Positions 27,371 to 36,520 of a stretch of DNA of 64,000 bases are shown here, piece after piece. The position numbers and the translations under genes were made by a program. Source of the DNA: Coleofasciculus sp. FACHB-T130 (GTDB lineage Bacteria; Cyanobacteriota; Cyanobacteriia; Cyanobacteriales; FACHB-T130); NCBI RefSeq assembly GCF_014695375.1, contig NZ_JACJOG010000059.1:62001-126000 (forward strand), read 5' to 3'. Position 1 is the first letter of the stretch. Every line of letters starts with the position of its first letter. The notes beneath the pieces were generated by a model. The model saw nothing but the letters and a program-made list of their open reading frames with translations, did not search any database and was not told where the DNA came from.

Positions 27371-28282
27371 TCAAAGTGGCTCAAATACCATCAGAGGAAC
27401 GAGTAGATAGCCAGTTTCTGAGGCAAGCAGGCAGCCTATGCCCAAAAAACGACCCTCTTCATCGTTCAGCCGCAACTTTCCCTCTTCAGCGTCCGTCAAG
27501 GCAGGAAAGGAAAGGGGGCGAAAAGGAATGCGCTGACCTTGGCACCAGGCTTTAGCGTCTGTTGCTTGTAAGGTGACAGCTGGGAGATGCCCCAAAGCTG
27601 CCGACGCTAGAATTGGGTGGAACGTTCCTTGTTTGAGCTGTTCTTCCAATTCTTCAAAAGTCAGACTATCTGCTATCTGGAAACCGCTACTCTCAGTGCG
27701 AGTCAAGGCGGCAAGGGTGCCGCCGGTTGCACACGCCGAACCTAAATCGCGGGCGATCGCTCTAATATAAGTTCCAGGGCCACAAGCGATCGCTACATCT
27801 AATTCGGGAAAATCTCCTTCTCTCCACTCCAATATTTCTAGCTTATAAACTTCCACCTCTCGCGCTGGAACTTCAATAATTTCCCCCGCCCGTGCCCTAT
27901 CGTACAGGCGTTTTCCCTCAACTTGAATGGCACTATAATTTGGCGGCACTTGCTGAATTTTGCCCTCAAATTTCTTTAAGGCTGCTTGCACTTGTTCTAA
28001 GGTTAATCCTGGTACTGGATGGGCGCTGATAATTTCTCCTTCCAAGTCATCAGTCGTCGTCCTTACCCCCAGTCGAATCGTCCCCCGATAAGCCTTATCC
28101 TGCCGCAGATATTGCAACAGCCGCGTCGCCTTGCCCAGGGCAATTGGTAACACGCCAGTCGCAGCCGGATCTAAAGTTCCCGCGTGTCCCACGCGCTTGA
28201 GGCGCAAGAGTTTTCGCACCTTAGCGACACAATCGTGAGAAGTGAATCCAACAGGTTTGTTTAAGTTTAAAAGTCCTTGCAT
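27371..28282 (-). CDS. truB: tRNA pseudouridine(55) synthase
   Basis: TruB isomerises uridine 55 in the T-loop of tRNAs. The start [17 protein letters not shown] and the catalytic motif [14 protein letters not shown] (Asp42 region) are diagnostic. LRTRxxG-like substrate-binding and the C-terminal PUA-like segment follow. The length of 303 residues is normal. ATG 28282 starts directly at the conserved N-terminus. The DUF1963 gene lies 20 bases upstream on the same strand. Confidence 0.95.
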   Translation of the reverse strand: MQGLLNLNKPVGFTSHDCVAKVRKLLRLKRVGHAGTLDPAATGVLPIALGKATRLLQYLRQDKAYRGTIRLGVRTTTDDLEGEIISAHPVPGLTLEQVQAALKKFEGKIQQVPPNYSAIQVEGKRLYDRARAGEIIEVPAREVEVYKLEILEWREGDFPELDVAIACGPGTYIRAIARDLGSACATGGTLAALTRTESSGFQIADSLTFEELEEQLKQGTFHPILASAALGHLPAVTLQATDAKAWCQGQRIPFRPLSFPALTDAEEGKLRLNDEEGRFLGIGCLLASETGYLLVPLMVFEPL

Positions 28283-28302
28283 TTAATCCTATAAGTTTTT
28301 AA

Positions 28303-29019
28303 TTAGTGGCACTGCCACAGAAAAGCAACTTGTTCCTTATGCTCTGGGCATTGTACGAGATATGCTGCTCCCATATCACCCCAGTTATAAAGAATATTAT
28401 TGTTAGTATCTCCTGAATCAATTTGAAAAATGAATTGATTCATTTCGTGGTTACAAGTTGGACAATTTGGATATTCAGGATCTTGTACCCAACTAGGCCA
28501 ACCAGCTAACTTGTCTTCTCTTGGAGGGCGCTGATAGACAATATCAAAAGCTTTATTATCTATTGTATAGTTATCTAGCTTTATCTCTTGCCTGTCAGGG
28601 TACTCATCCCTTTCTTCCCATCCCGTAATTAACTTAGCAGGAAATAAATCTTCTATTTCTGGTATGTCCATCTCTGATGGTGTGCTGTTTGGTTGAATAA
28701 TTCTCACAACCTCACAATCAACCTCGCAAAGAGGCTCGTTGTAGCTAGTACAATAAAAAAATTGTAATAAACCACTACCAAACTTTCCATTCAAGCTTTC
28801 AGGCAACTGCTCAAGATTCAGTTGCAGAAATAGCTGCATTGGCTTTTGACAATTAGGGCAAATAGGCCAAGTCTCATCGGCACTCAGCCAGGGTTTTCCA
28901 GCAAATTTTGATGCAGTTAAGTCTCCATCACCTTCTTGAACGATAGGTTTCCAAGCCGAACGCCTAGCACTGCTTAGTTTTTGTTTTAGTTGAGTTAATT
29001 TCAAATCATCCGATTGCAT
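28303..29019 (-). CDS. DUF1963 (YwqG-like) protein with two CxxC pairs
   Basis: A 238-residue soluble protein. SKFAGKPWLSADETWPICPNCQKPMQLFLQLNL is the DUF1963 core, and CPTCNHEMNQFIFQID is a second, similar half. Each half carries a Cys-x-x-Cys pair (CPNC, CPTC), which suggests a zinc knuckle in each repeat. The biological role of YwqG proteins is not established. It sits 20 bases upstream of truB and 7 bases downstream of the DUF1400 hydrolase, so the three may share a transcript. Confidence 0.78.
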   Translation of the reverse strand: MQSDDLKLTQLKQKLSSARRSAWKPIVQEGDGDLTASKFAGKPWLSADETWPICPNCQKPMQLFLQLNLEQLPESLNGKFGSGLLQFFYCTSYNEPLCEVDCEVVRIIQPNSTPSEMDIPEIEDLFPAKLITGWEERDEYPDRQEIKLDNYTIDNKAFDIVYQRPPREDKLAGWPSWVQDPEYPNCPTCNHEMNQFIFQIDSGDTNNNILYNWGDMGAAYLVQCPEHKEQVAFLWQCH

Positions 29020-29026
29020 ATTCTAA

Positions 29027-30970
29027 TTAAGGTGTAGGTGCAATATTTTTCGGGTAAGGCACACCTAACGCCTCTACTCTATCCCCTGGCAGAGAAGGGG
29101 AAGAATTCCTCTCGTCCCCTTGCAGGGGAAGGGCTGGGGGAGAGGTTAACTGAAAAGTATTGGGTGTAGGAGATGGGATTGGCTGAGCAGTAGAAGTATT
29201 GCTGATTCCCTGCAATTGTTCCTCTGTTAAAGACTGAATCAAAACTAAAGGAATCTCATCTCGACTGATATATTGAGCGTAAGAAGCATTCAGGTAGCCT
29301 TGATATTCTGGCTCGTTAGAAACATAGGTTTTAAAAAAAGCTAGGCTCAGGGCTTTCACATATCCAAAAGCAGTCACGGGATTTGGTCCCGCAACTTGTG
29401 GCGGAATCTTGACTACCCCAGTACCTTCAAACGCTTCTCCCAAAGTGGAAAAATGCGTTGCCTTTTTCATTAAAACCAGATATTTGTTGGGGGTTGTCAG
29501 CCAAGTGAAGGGTTTAATCTGTTCTGATAAAGCAGGTGCAGCGGTATCGTTACTGCTGGCAAATAACATTATCGGAACTTTGATGCCGCTCATCTCACTT
29601 TTTCCGAAGATGCTACTATCAACTGGATTGATCGCGATCGCTGCCTTAATTCGGTCATCCCCCAACTGATAATCAATTTGCGGCAACAGCAACGCCCGAC
29701 ATTGGAGCAACAGCGACAGATTCAACGAACTATTGATAGCAGTGCAATCTTTTTCCAGGTTCTCAAAATTAATTTCTGCACCCGCCAGCGCCAATGCTGT
29801 GTAGCCGCCAAACGATTGACCAAGGACGCCGACGTTTTGCATATCTAGTCGTCCTCGATAAGTAGCTGCCAGTTGATCTAGCAAATACTTCATATCCAGA
29901 GGACGGTCAACCGCCTCGCTGGGAGGAGCCGCATCGCTTGTCAGACCGCTAATTAGAGCCTGCAACTGCTGGGAATTACTGCCTGGATGTTCTGGTAGAG
30001 CCACTGCAAATCCATGAGAGGCTAGGTGTCTCGCCAGGTAGGCATAGGACAAGCGATCGCTTCCCAGCCCGTGAGAAATTACAATTACGGGTGCGGCTCG
30101 TCCGCTCAACTGCGGCAGATAAACATCGACTGGGAAGGTACGGCTGCGGCTGAGGTCATTGAGCGTCAGGGTCTGCATTTCCCAGCTTAGCGGCCCTGGT
30201 TGCTGTAAATCTCGCCCTGCGGGAATATTAAACGGTGTTGCCATTTGTGATGGCTGAAAGGGCATCTGAGTGGATGACTGAGCTGAGATTTCAGCCAAAG
30301 CTGCCTGTTCAACGGCAGCGATCGCTCCTTGAGTTTTCCCGATTAGGTTGCTCAGCTCATCAATAATCTCAAAGCCCCGATCCGAATTAATCCGAATTGC
30401 GTAAGTCGGAAACTTTCGCAGTACATTCAGTGGCGTCAATCCTTGTGGATCGGCAGCAGCTTGAATTAAAGCAGCTCGAATTGCATAAAAACCCGGTTGA
30501 AACGCTTTTGTTTGAATAATTTCGCCGACTCGTCGCAGCAAAATTTCCCCCTGCGGCGTGTAGAGAAATTGAGCCACTGCCACCGGACTCACATTCGCAC
30601 GAGTTTGCAAAATCCTCCGTAACTGCTCTAGCTGTTCCGGCTTAAAAAATTGAGCATAAAACCCTAAATCCTGATTGATTTTGCCTTCCCTGGCATATTC
30701 TTCCAGTGCCGAAACCGGAAGGGATAACTGTATCGGTCCATAGGAAATAAATATTTTTTCCGCAGCCAAAACCCGACTCGGCATCAAAGCCGTTACAGAA
30801 GGTAAAACCATTCCTAGATAGAGACCTGGAAGGCTTAAAAGCAAGCGTTTAATCGCAGAATTGGTAATCGGCGATGTAGGTTGCCTTTGCAACCCACTCT
30901 TTAAACATCCCTCCCTGTTGTTTTGCCTAAAAGGCTTCCTCGAAAGACTCAATTTCGTCCCATCTTTCAT
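29027..30970 (-). CDS. DUF1400 alpha/beta hydrolase, secreted
   Basis: After a signal sequence (hydrophobic segment near LLLSLPGLYLGMVLPSV, cleavage near VLAAEK) comes a DUF1400 region (IFISYGPIQLSLPVSALEEYA to about 200), then an alpha/beta hydrolase with nucleophile elbow GQSFGGY and His in KATHFS. Cyanobacterial proteins of this type are annotated as predicted dienelactone-hydrolase-like enzymes. The substrate is unknown. The open frame extends to 31009. I prefer ATG 30970 (AGGGA just upstream), which still overlaps the cyclase 3' end by 44 bases. A TTG at 30892 would avoid overlap. Confidence 0.82.
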   Translation of the reverse strand: MKDGTKLSLSRKPFRQNNREGCLKSGLQRQPTSPITNSAIKRLLLSLPGLYLGMVLPSVTALMPSRVLAAEKIFISYGPIQLSLPVSALEEYAREGKINQDLGFYAQFFKPEQLEQLRRILQTRANVSPVAVAQFLYTPQGEILLRRVGEIIQTKAFQPGFYAIRAALIQAAADPQGLTPLNVLRKFPTYAIRINSDRGFEIIDELSNLIGKTQGAIAAVEQAALAEISAQSSTQMPFQPSQMATPFNIPAGRDLQQPGPLSWEMQTLTLNDLSRSRTFPVDVYLPQLSGRAAPVIVISHGLGSDRLSYAYLARHLASHGFAVALPEHPGSNSQQLQALISGLTSDAAPPSEAVDRPLDMKYLLDQLAATYRGRLDMQNVGVLGQSFGGYTALALAGAEINFENLEKDCTAINSSLNLSLLLQCRALLLPQIDYQLGDDRIKAAIAINPVDSSIFGKSEMSGIKVPIMLFASSNDTAAPALSEQIKPFTWLTTPNKYLVLMKKATHFSTLGEAFEGTGVVKIPPQVAGPNPVTAFGYVKALSLAFFKTYVSNEPEYQGYLNASYAQYISRDEIPLVLIQSLTEEQLQGISNTSTAQPIPSPTPNTFQLTSPPALPLQGDERNSSPSLPGDRVEALGVPYPKNIAPTP

Positions 30971-33900
30971 CGGTTCCCTGTTTTTGCAATCTCTGGCAAC
31001 GTTTAACATAGAGGCTAGCCGCTTTATCTTGATTATTTTGCTCTAAGACGTTCTTGAAAATTTCCTCCGCAGAGGCATATTTTTTGCTGTAATAGAGATG
31101 AATTCCTAATTCAAAAGAGCTTCTGGTTTTGCTCTTCAGCTCTAAAGTCTCTAAGATAACACCATCAAAAACTTCAAAAATAGGCGATAAATCTTTACGA
31201 CCTTTAATATGAACTTTATCCAAAAATCTATAATTATATCGAGTGGGATCTTCTAAACCCAGCAAAGTCTTTTCACTAATAATAATAGAAGCTCCGTAGG
31301 CTTTGGTCAAATCTTCCAGACGAGACGCCAGATTCACTGCATCTGAAATCACTGTCCCTTCCATACGCTGTTCATCTCCAATCGTGCCTAGCATCAAACT
31401 GCCGCTATGGATGCCAATGCCGATAGCGATAGGAGGTAAATTGCTTCTTCGGCGTTCCATATTGTACTGCGAGACTTGTTTTTGCATTTCAATCGCTGCC
31501 CGCAAAGCATCTTCAGCGCTTTCCGGGAAAAGTGCCATCACCGCATCTCCAATATATTTATCTATAAAACCATTATTATTCCGGATAACGGGACTCACCC
31601 GACTCAAGTAGGAATTAATAAAATTAAAATTCTCTTTGGGTGACATCGCCTCTGAAAGGCTCGTAAAGTTGCGAATGTCAGAAAAGAGGATTGTCATGTC
31701 TTTCTGCACTTGATCGCCTAGCTTTACATTAACAATGCTTTCTTCTCCCAGCAAACTAATAAATTGACGGGGCACAAATCGACCATAAGCAATATTTATT
31801 TTGGAAAGCTCAAGATGAGTCTCTATTCGTGCTATCAATTCGTTTCTAGAAATTGGTTTAGTTAGATAATCATTGGCTCCTGACCCAAAGGTTTCTAATA
31901 AATTAGCAACGCTATGCGCTTCTGTCACAATCACAATTGGTAATTCATTGGCAGGAAAAGTTTGGCGAATTTTTTTGCAAACTTCATAGCCTGACATTTT
32001 TGGCATCATTACATCAAGTAAAATTAAATCAGGCTTTAGACCTTGCTCAATGGCTTCTAAAGCAGCAATTCCATTCCTCGCTTGATAAACCGTATAATTT
32101 TCCAAACACAGATAATTGTTAAGAATCTGAAGATTAACCGGATCGTCATCTACAATTAAAATTTTAAATTTTCCTTCTTGGGGTGCAGGTTGTAGGTAAT
32201 CTTGTAACCTTTCAAACTGAAAGTTTTGAATTTCAACCTCTTTTGAACTGAGTTCTTTGGAAAGCGTTTGTTGTATACTTTCCAATTTTCCTGCCAGCGG
32301 TAGCGTAAAAGTAAACCGCGAACCTTTTTTTAGAATGGATTCTACGTAAATTTTGCCGCCATGCAATTCCACCAGTTGTTTAGTAACTGCAAGGCGGATG
32401 CCCGTCCCTACGTAAGGTCTAGAAATAGATTCTTCGGTAAGTTCAAAAGCATCAAAAATGGTATTTATTCTATTGATTGGAATGCCAATTCCGGTATCTG
32501 CAACCGTAATTTTCATGTAATTATCCGCAACTGAAGAAACAACTTGTATACTACCTGTATCAGTAAATTTAATCGCATTGCTAACTAAATTATGCAGAAT
32601 TTGTTGAACTCTATTTTCATCAGCACATACCATTGGTACAGTAGGTTCGATTCGATTAATCAAGCGCAAACCTTTGATATCTGCGAAAGGTTTAGCAAGA
32701 GTTAAAACTACATCGGCAATTTCTTGCATTCCTACTGGTCTGAGTTTTAACCCCAGTGTTTTATGCTTAAGTTTTTCTAAATCAACAATATCGTTAACCA
32801 TATTTGCTAGCCGTTGACCGCTTTGCAAAACCATTAACAAGTTTTGCGTTTGAATTTCCGACAGTTGCCCAGCAGCTCCCTCTAAAAGAGAGTCAGCGAT
32901 ACCGATTATTTCATTTAAAGGGGTTTGTAATTCTTGGGAAGTATTCGCTAAAAACTCATCTTTTAGTTGATTAATTTGTAATAAATCTTTGTTTTTGGAT
33001 TCTAGGTTTCGGGCATAGTCTCGAATCTCAGCTACCATCGAATTAAAGGCATCTGCCAACAGTCCCAACTCATCTTTGCTTTTAACATCTATAAAGATGT
33101 CAAAGTTGCGATCGCATACTTTTTGAGCACCTTCTAATAATTTTTCGATAGGGTTTCCCAACCAACGCGCCAGCAAAAATGCGACGAGCAGTGACAGGAC
33201 TAAACTAATACTAATAATACTGATGCAAATATATCGTAATTTATGAATTTGCTTGATTTCGTGGGTACCGTCGTACTCTAAAACTAAAACAGCAATAACA
33301 TTATCTTTTTCATCTTTAATGGGAATGGCTGCTTTTAGAAAAGTGCCAATTTCATCTGTATAAAATTTCTTACCAGCTTGTGCTTCCCCCTCAAAAGCTT
33401 GCTGTAGTTCATTTTGCTCAGTTGCGTATAAATCCCCAATCAATTTTTCTTTCTGAGCTAGTGTTCTTTGAGAATTATCATGAGCCAGAAACTTGACAAT
33501 TCGATATCTCGGAGATTCTGGAATGCTGACAATAAGATAGGTTGAGCGAATGAGCGGAATCTTGTCTTTTGCTTCTGCTGTTTGCCTCAAGAATCTCACA
33601 GGAAATACTTTTCTCCGGCTGCTATTTCTGATTTTTATCAAAATTTTTACAAGAGCTTGATACTCCGGGGAATTTATATATTCTTGAGCAATTTTAGGTA
33701 GTAAAGAAGCAGTAATTTCTCCAGGTTCTAGGGTTCTGATTTTTTCGCTTATAGGCAGAGAATTTTTTTCAAGGGACTGACGAAGCTGCTGAATTGTTTG
33801 TTTTTCGTCTTGCTCTAACGAAGATGCTCCCTGACGACCTACATCTTTAAGTCGCTCTGACATCTGGTTTAAAACAATTTGATTTGTTTTTGAGTAGAAA

Positions 33901-33980
33901 AAATAAACGCTAGTGCTGGTGACTCCAACTGAAAGAAGCGAGATAGCCAGCCCTATTTTCACCGCGAAGGGAAATTTCAT
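30927..33980 (-). CDS. Sensor / degenerate histidine kinase / receiver / adenylate cyclase
   Basis: A 1017-residue membrane protein. TM1 is at about 7-28, a periplasmic sensor region (Cache-like) follows to 245, TM2 is at 250-272 and HAMP at 272-325. A HisKA/HATPase unit spans about 340-562, a receiver domain 605-722 (Asp656, Lys708) and a class III cyclase about 755-935 (metal Asp768 and Asp812, Lys808, Thr876, Asn883, Arg887). A TPR-like tail ends it. The layout resembles cyanobacterial CyaC. The H-box reads NTSQELQTPLN with Gln349 for His, and the G2 box GTGIRL is altered, so autophosphorylation is unlikely. Lys/Thr specificity residues fit an adenylate cyclase of subclass IIIb. Confidence 0.9.
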   Translation of the reverse strand: MKFPFAVKIGLAISLLSVGVTSTSVYFFYSKTNQIVLNQMSERLKDVGRQGASSLEQDEKQTIQQLRQSLEKNSLPISEKIRTLEPGEITASLLPKIAQEYINSPEYQALVKILIKIRNSSRRKVFPVRFLRQTAEAKDKIPLIRSTYLIVSIPESPRYRIVKFLAHDNSQRTLAQKEKLIGDLYATEQNELQQAFEGEAQAGKKFYTDEIGTFLKAAIPIKDEKDNVIAVLVLEYDGTHEIKQIHKLRYICISIISISLVLSLLVAFLLARWLGNPIEKLLEGAQKVCDRNFDIFIDVKSKDELGLLADAFNSMVAEIRDYARNLESKNKDLLQINQLKDEFLANTSQELQTPLNEIIGIADSLLEGAAGQLSEIQTQNLLMVLQSGQRLANMVNDIVDLEKLKHKTLGLKLRPVGMQEIADVVLTLAKPFADIKGLRLINRIEPTVPMVCADENRVQQILHNLVSNAIKFTDTGSIQVVSSVADNYMKITVADTGIGIPINRINTIFDAFELTEESISRPYVGTGIRLAVTKQLVELHGGKIYVESILKKGSRFTFTLPLAGKLESIQQTLSKELSSKEVEIQNFQFERLQDYLQPAPQEGKFKILIVDDDPVNLQILNNYLCLENYTVYQARNGIAALEAIEQGLKPDLILLDVMMPKMSGYEVCKKIRQTFPANELPIVIVTEAHSVANLLETFGSGANDYLTKPISRNELIARIETHLELSKINIAYGRFVPRQFISLLGEESIVNVKLGDQVQKDMTILFSDIRNFTSLSEAMSPKENFNFINSYLSRVSPVIRNNNGFIDKYIGDAVMALFPESAEDALRAAIEMQKQVSQYNMERRRSNLPPIAIGIGIHSGSLMLGTIGDEQRMEGTVISDAVNLASRLEDLTKAYGASIIISEKTLLGLEDPTRYNYRFLDKVHIKGRKDLSPIFEVFDGVILETLELKSKTRSSFELGIHLYYSKKYASAEEIFKNVLEQNNQDKAASLYVKRCQRLQKQGTDERWDEIESFEEAF

Positions 33981-34616
33981 ATTCGGGATTCTGGAAAAGT
34001 TATATTTCTGTGATATTTCTAATTATTTTTATGAATCAATGATTATCTTAGTAAATATCCTTAAATGGCTTAAAGTTATACTAAAAATTTTAAGTCTAAC
34101 CCCCCTAAGCGGTATACATCAGTTTGTTAATTCTTGCAACCTATTTTTAGGTAGGGGAAACAGGCTGAGCTTTTGCTTACTTTTTTTGCTGAAAGGATAC
34201 AAAAGGAACTTTTACCATATCAATACCTTTTTTAAGGTTTATTTTGACTTTATAGTGGGTTATTTCTCGGTTGAAAAGATATTTTCGAGGACTAGGGTTG
34301 AAAGAGACTGGAGAAGCCTAAATTTGGGATGAATAACTCTCTATTAAGCTGCTGGAACAGAAAAAACATTTTCCCTTCAAACCCGTTAAATTCTGCAAAA
34401 ATGGGTTGCTATCCCGAAAGTTTTACCCTGGATGTACCTGGAAACACTTCTGGTTACTCATGAACTTGTCCTTACAATTCTCTGCCACAGCTAAGTTGAT
34501 AAAAATCTGGTAGGGTTTTAAAACGGTATAACAAGAGCCAAGTAGAGTCTAAACGACGCGCTCCGTTAAGACTCACGCTGCGGGAACGCATTTTACTTCA
34601 CTCATCGGGGATAAAA
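33981..34616. other. Upstream region of argF and the cyclase gene
   Basis: About 635 AT-rich bases between divergent genes. No convincing gene or conserved site was found. A long frame on the plus strand here looks spurious. Confidence 0.5.
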
Positions 34617-35537
34617 ATGGAAGCATTGAAAGGACGAGATCTCCTAAGTCTGGCAGACCTCAGTGCTGAGGAAATGAAAGAACTTTTGGATTTGGCAGCT
34701 CAGCTGAAGACGCATCAGCTAAATTTGCGCTGCAATAAGGTGTTAGGGCTGTTGTTTTATAAAGCGTCTACACGGACTCGCGTCAGCTTTTCAGTGGCAA
34801 TGTACCAACTAGGCGGTCAGGTGATAGACCTGAATCCTAATGTTACCCAGGTGAGCCGGGGAGAACCGTTAGCCGATACAGCACGAGTGTTGGATCGCTA
34901 TCTAGACATCTTAGCGATTCGGACATTTGAGCAGGAGGATCTGCAAACTTTTGCGAACTATGCCAAGATTCCGATTATCAATGCGCTGTCGGATTTAGAA
35001 CATCCCTGTCAGGTTTTAGCTGATTTATTAACTGTTCAAGAATGCTTTGGAACGCTAGATGGGCTAACTTTGACTTATCTGGGAGATGGTAATAATATGG
35101 CAAACTCCCTGCTTTTGGGCTGCGCGTTGATGGGGATGAATGTGAGAATTGCTACACCTACGGAGTATCAACCCGATGCGGCAATTGTCGAGCAAGCGAA
35201 AAAGATTGCACAGACTAACTCTGAGGTAACAATTACTAACGACCCTGAAGCTGCCGCCAAAGGTGCCCATGTGCTTTATACCGACGTTTGGGCAAGTATG
35301 GGTCAAGAGGAACAAGCAGATGCCAGAATTCCAATTTTTCAACCTTACCAAGTGAATGAGCAGCTGTTGAGTATTGCCGATCCTGATGCAATTGTGCTGC
35401 ATTGTTTACCTGCTCATCGAGAGGAAGAAATTACCGATGCTGTTATCGAAGGTTCTCAGTCGCGGGTTTGGGATCAGGCAGAAAACCGAATGCACGCGCA
35501 GAAGGCTTTGTTGGTGAGTCTTTTGGGAGCAGATTGA
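34617..35537 (+). CDS. argF: Ornithine carbamoyltransferase
   Basis: It condenses ornithine with carbamoyl phosphate to citrulline in arginine synthesis. The carbamoyl-phosphate loop STRTR (about 51-55), HPCQ (about 129-132), the ornithine region DVWASMG and the active-site HCLPAHR are all intact. The length of 306 residues is typical. It is preceded by a long gap and followed by a hairpin, so it is probably monocistronic. Confidence 0.96.
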   Translation: MEALKGRDLLSLADLSAEEMKELLDLAAQLKTHQLNLRCNKVLGLLFYKASTRTRVSFSVAMYQLGGQVIDLNPNVTQVSRGEPLADTARVLDRYLDILAIRTFEQEDLQTFANYAKIPIINALSDLEHPCQVLADLLTVQECFGTLDGLTLTYLGDGNNMANSLLLGCALMGMNVRIATPTEYQPDAAIVEQAKKIAQTNSEVTITNDPEAAAKGAHVLYTDVWASMGQEEQADARIPIFQPYQVNEQLLSIADPDAIVLHCLPAHREEEITDAVIEGSQSRVWDQAENRMHAQKALLVSLLGAD

Positions 35538-35567
35538 TAATTTGCTAATCCCTAATCGCGAATGGCA

Positions 35568-35599
35568 AATGGCTAATTGTTTAAAAAACATTAGCCATT
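35568..35599. terminator. Hairpin downstream of argF
   Basis: AATGGCTAAT and ATTAGCCATT pair, with extra GTTT/AAAC pairing inside, 31 bases after the argF stop. Confidence 0.55.
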
Positions 35600-35625
35600 A
35601 ACCACTGGACAGACGTGGATTTTAG

Positions 35626-35641
35626 TAGTACGAATGTTCTA
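35626..35641 (+). promoter_or_regulatory. LexA (SOS) box upstream of lexA
   Basis: TAGTACGAATGTTCTA matches the cyanobacterial SOS box consensus RGTACNNNDGTWCB at every fixed position. It ends 32 bases before the lexA start, where it would overlap the promoter and allow autorepression. Confidence 0.85.
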
Positions 35642-35673
35642 TAGGACGTAGATTAGTATTCCCCTATTGTTTT

Positions 35674-36312
35674 ATGGAACCCCTAACTGATGCTCAGCAG
35701 CAACTTTATAATTGGCTGGTGGAATATATCAGTCAATATCAACACGCGCCTTCAATTCGGCAGATGATGCGGGCAATGGAACTGAAGTCGCCTGCGCCGG
35801 TTCAGAGCCGCCTGGAACACTTGCGTGCGAAAGGCTATATTGACTGGACGGAAGGAAAAGCCCGCACGATTAGGATTGTGCGCTCTGGTGCGGGTGGAGT
35901 GCCGGTTTTAGGAGCGATCGCTGCCGGTGGTCTTGTCGAACCTTTCACCGATACGGTCGAACAGCTGGATTTGTCTTCTCTGTTTCGTCAGCCGGATTAT
36001 TATGCCCTTCGGGTGGTCGGAGACAGCATGATTGATGACCAAATTGCTGAAGGCGATATGGTCATCATGCGACCCGTACCCGAACCGGATCGCGTGAAAA
36101 ATGGCACGATTGTGGCAGCACGAGTCGAAGGACACGGAACGACTTTGAAACGCTATCACCGGCAGGGAGAGCAAATTACGCTCAAACCAGCCAATACCAA
36201 ATACGACCCCATTAAAGTAAAGGCGAACCAAGTGGAGGTGCAAGGTGTGTTGGTCGGCGTCTGGCGCGGCTATGAATTTGCTTCCATGAAATCGGGATCT
36301 CGAAGGCGATAG
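35674..36312 (+). CDS. lexA: LexA repressor
   Basis: A 212-residue transcription factor. The N-terminal winged helix (TDAQQQLYNWLVEYI, SPAPVQSRLEHLRAKGYI) is followed by the S24 self-cleavage domain. The Ala84-Gly85 cleavage site in GAIAAGGLVEP and the Ser118/Lys159 dyad (VGDSM; TTLKRY) are intact. It should therefore undergo RecA-stimulated autocleavage. Some cyanobacterial LexA proteins (Synechocystis) have lost those residues and take other roles, so their presence here together with the SOS box points to a true DNA-damage response. Confidence 0.95.
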   Translation: MEPLTDAQQQLYNWLVEYISQYQHAPSIRQMMRAMELKSPAPVQSRLEHLRAKGYIDWTEGKARTIRIVRSGAGGVPVLGAIAAGGLVEPFTDTVEQLDLSSLFRQPDYYALRVVGDSMIDDQIAEGDMVIMRPVPEPDRVKNGTIVAARVEGHGTTLKRYHRQGEQITLKPANTKYDPIKVKANQVEVQGVLVGVWRGYEFASMKSGSRRR

Positions 36313-36422
36313 CATTCTTCGCGTTCCTCTTATCAAAGTCTCCGGGAAAAGGTTTCTCTCTATGGGATGATATCTCAAGACCAAAAGAGCCATTCTCCTG
36401 AGTCATTAGGAATTGGAGAAAC

Positions 36423-36473
36423 GGTAATTGGTAATTGGTAATTCATACAAGGCATTACCGATTACCGATTACC
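36423..36473. terminator. Inverted heptamer repeat between lexA and the MFS gene
   Basis: Three GGTAATT units (36423-36442) face three ATTACCG units (36454-36473) across an 11-base loop. The 20-base arms differ by two positions that still form G-T pairs. It probably ends lexA transcription. Confidence 0.6.
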
Positions 36474-36520
36474 CACTAGCAAGGACAGCAAACTAATGAC
36501 TCAAAGTTCGTAAGGAGCCT

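Noticed and set aside
33913-34332. 139-codon frame on the plus strand
   Set aside because: It overlaps the cyclase start antisense, lies in AT-rich DNA, has a poor start and encodes a random-looking protein.
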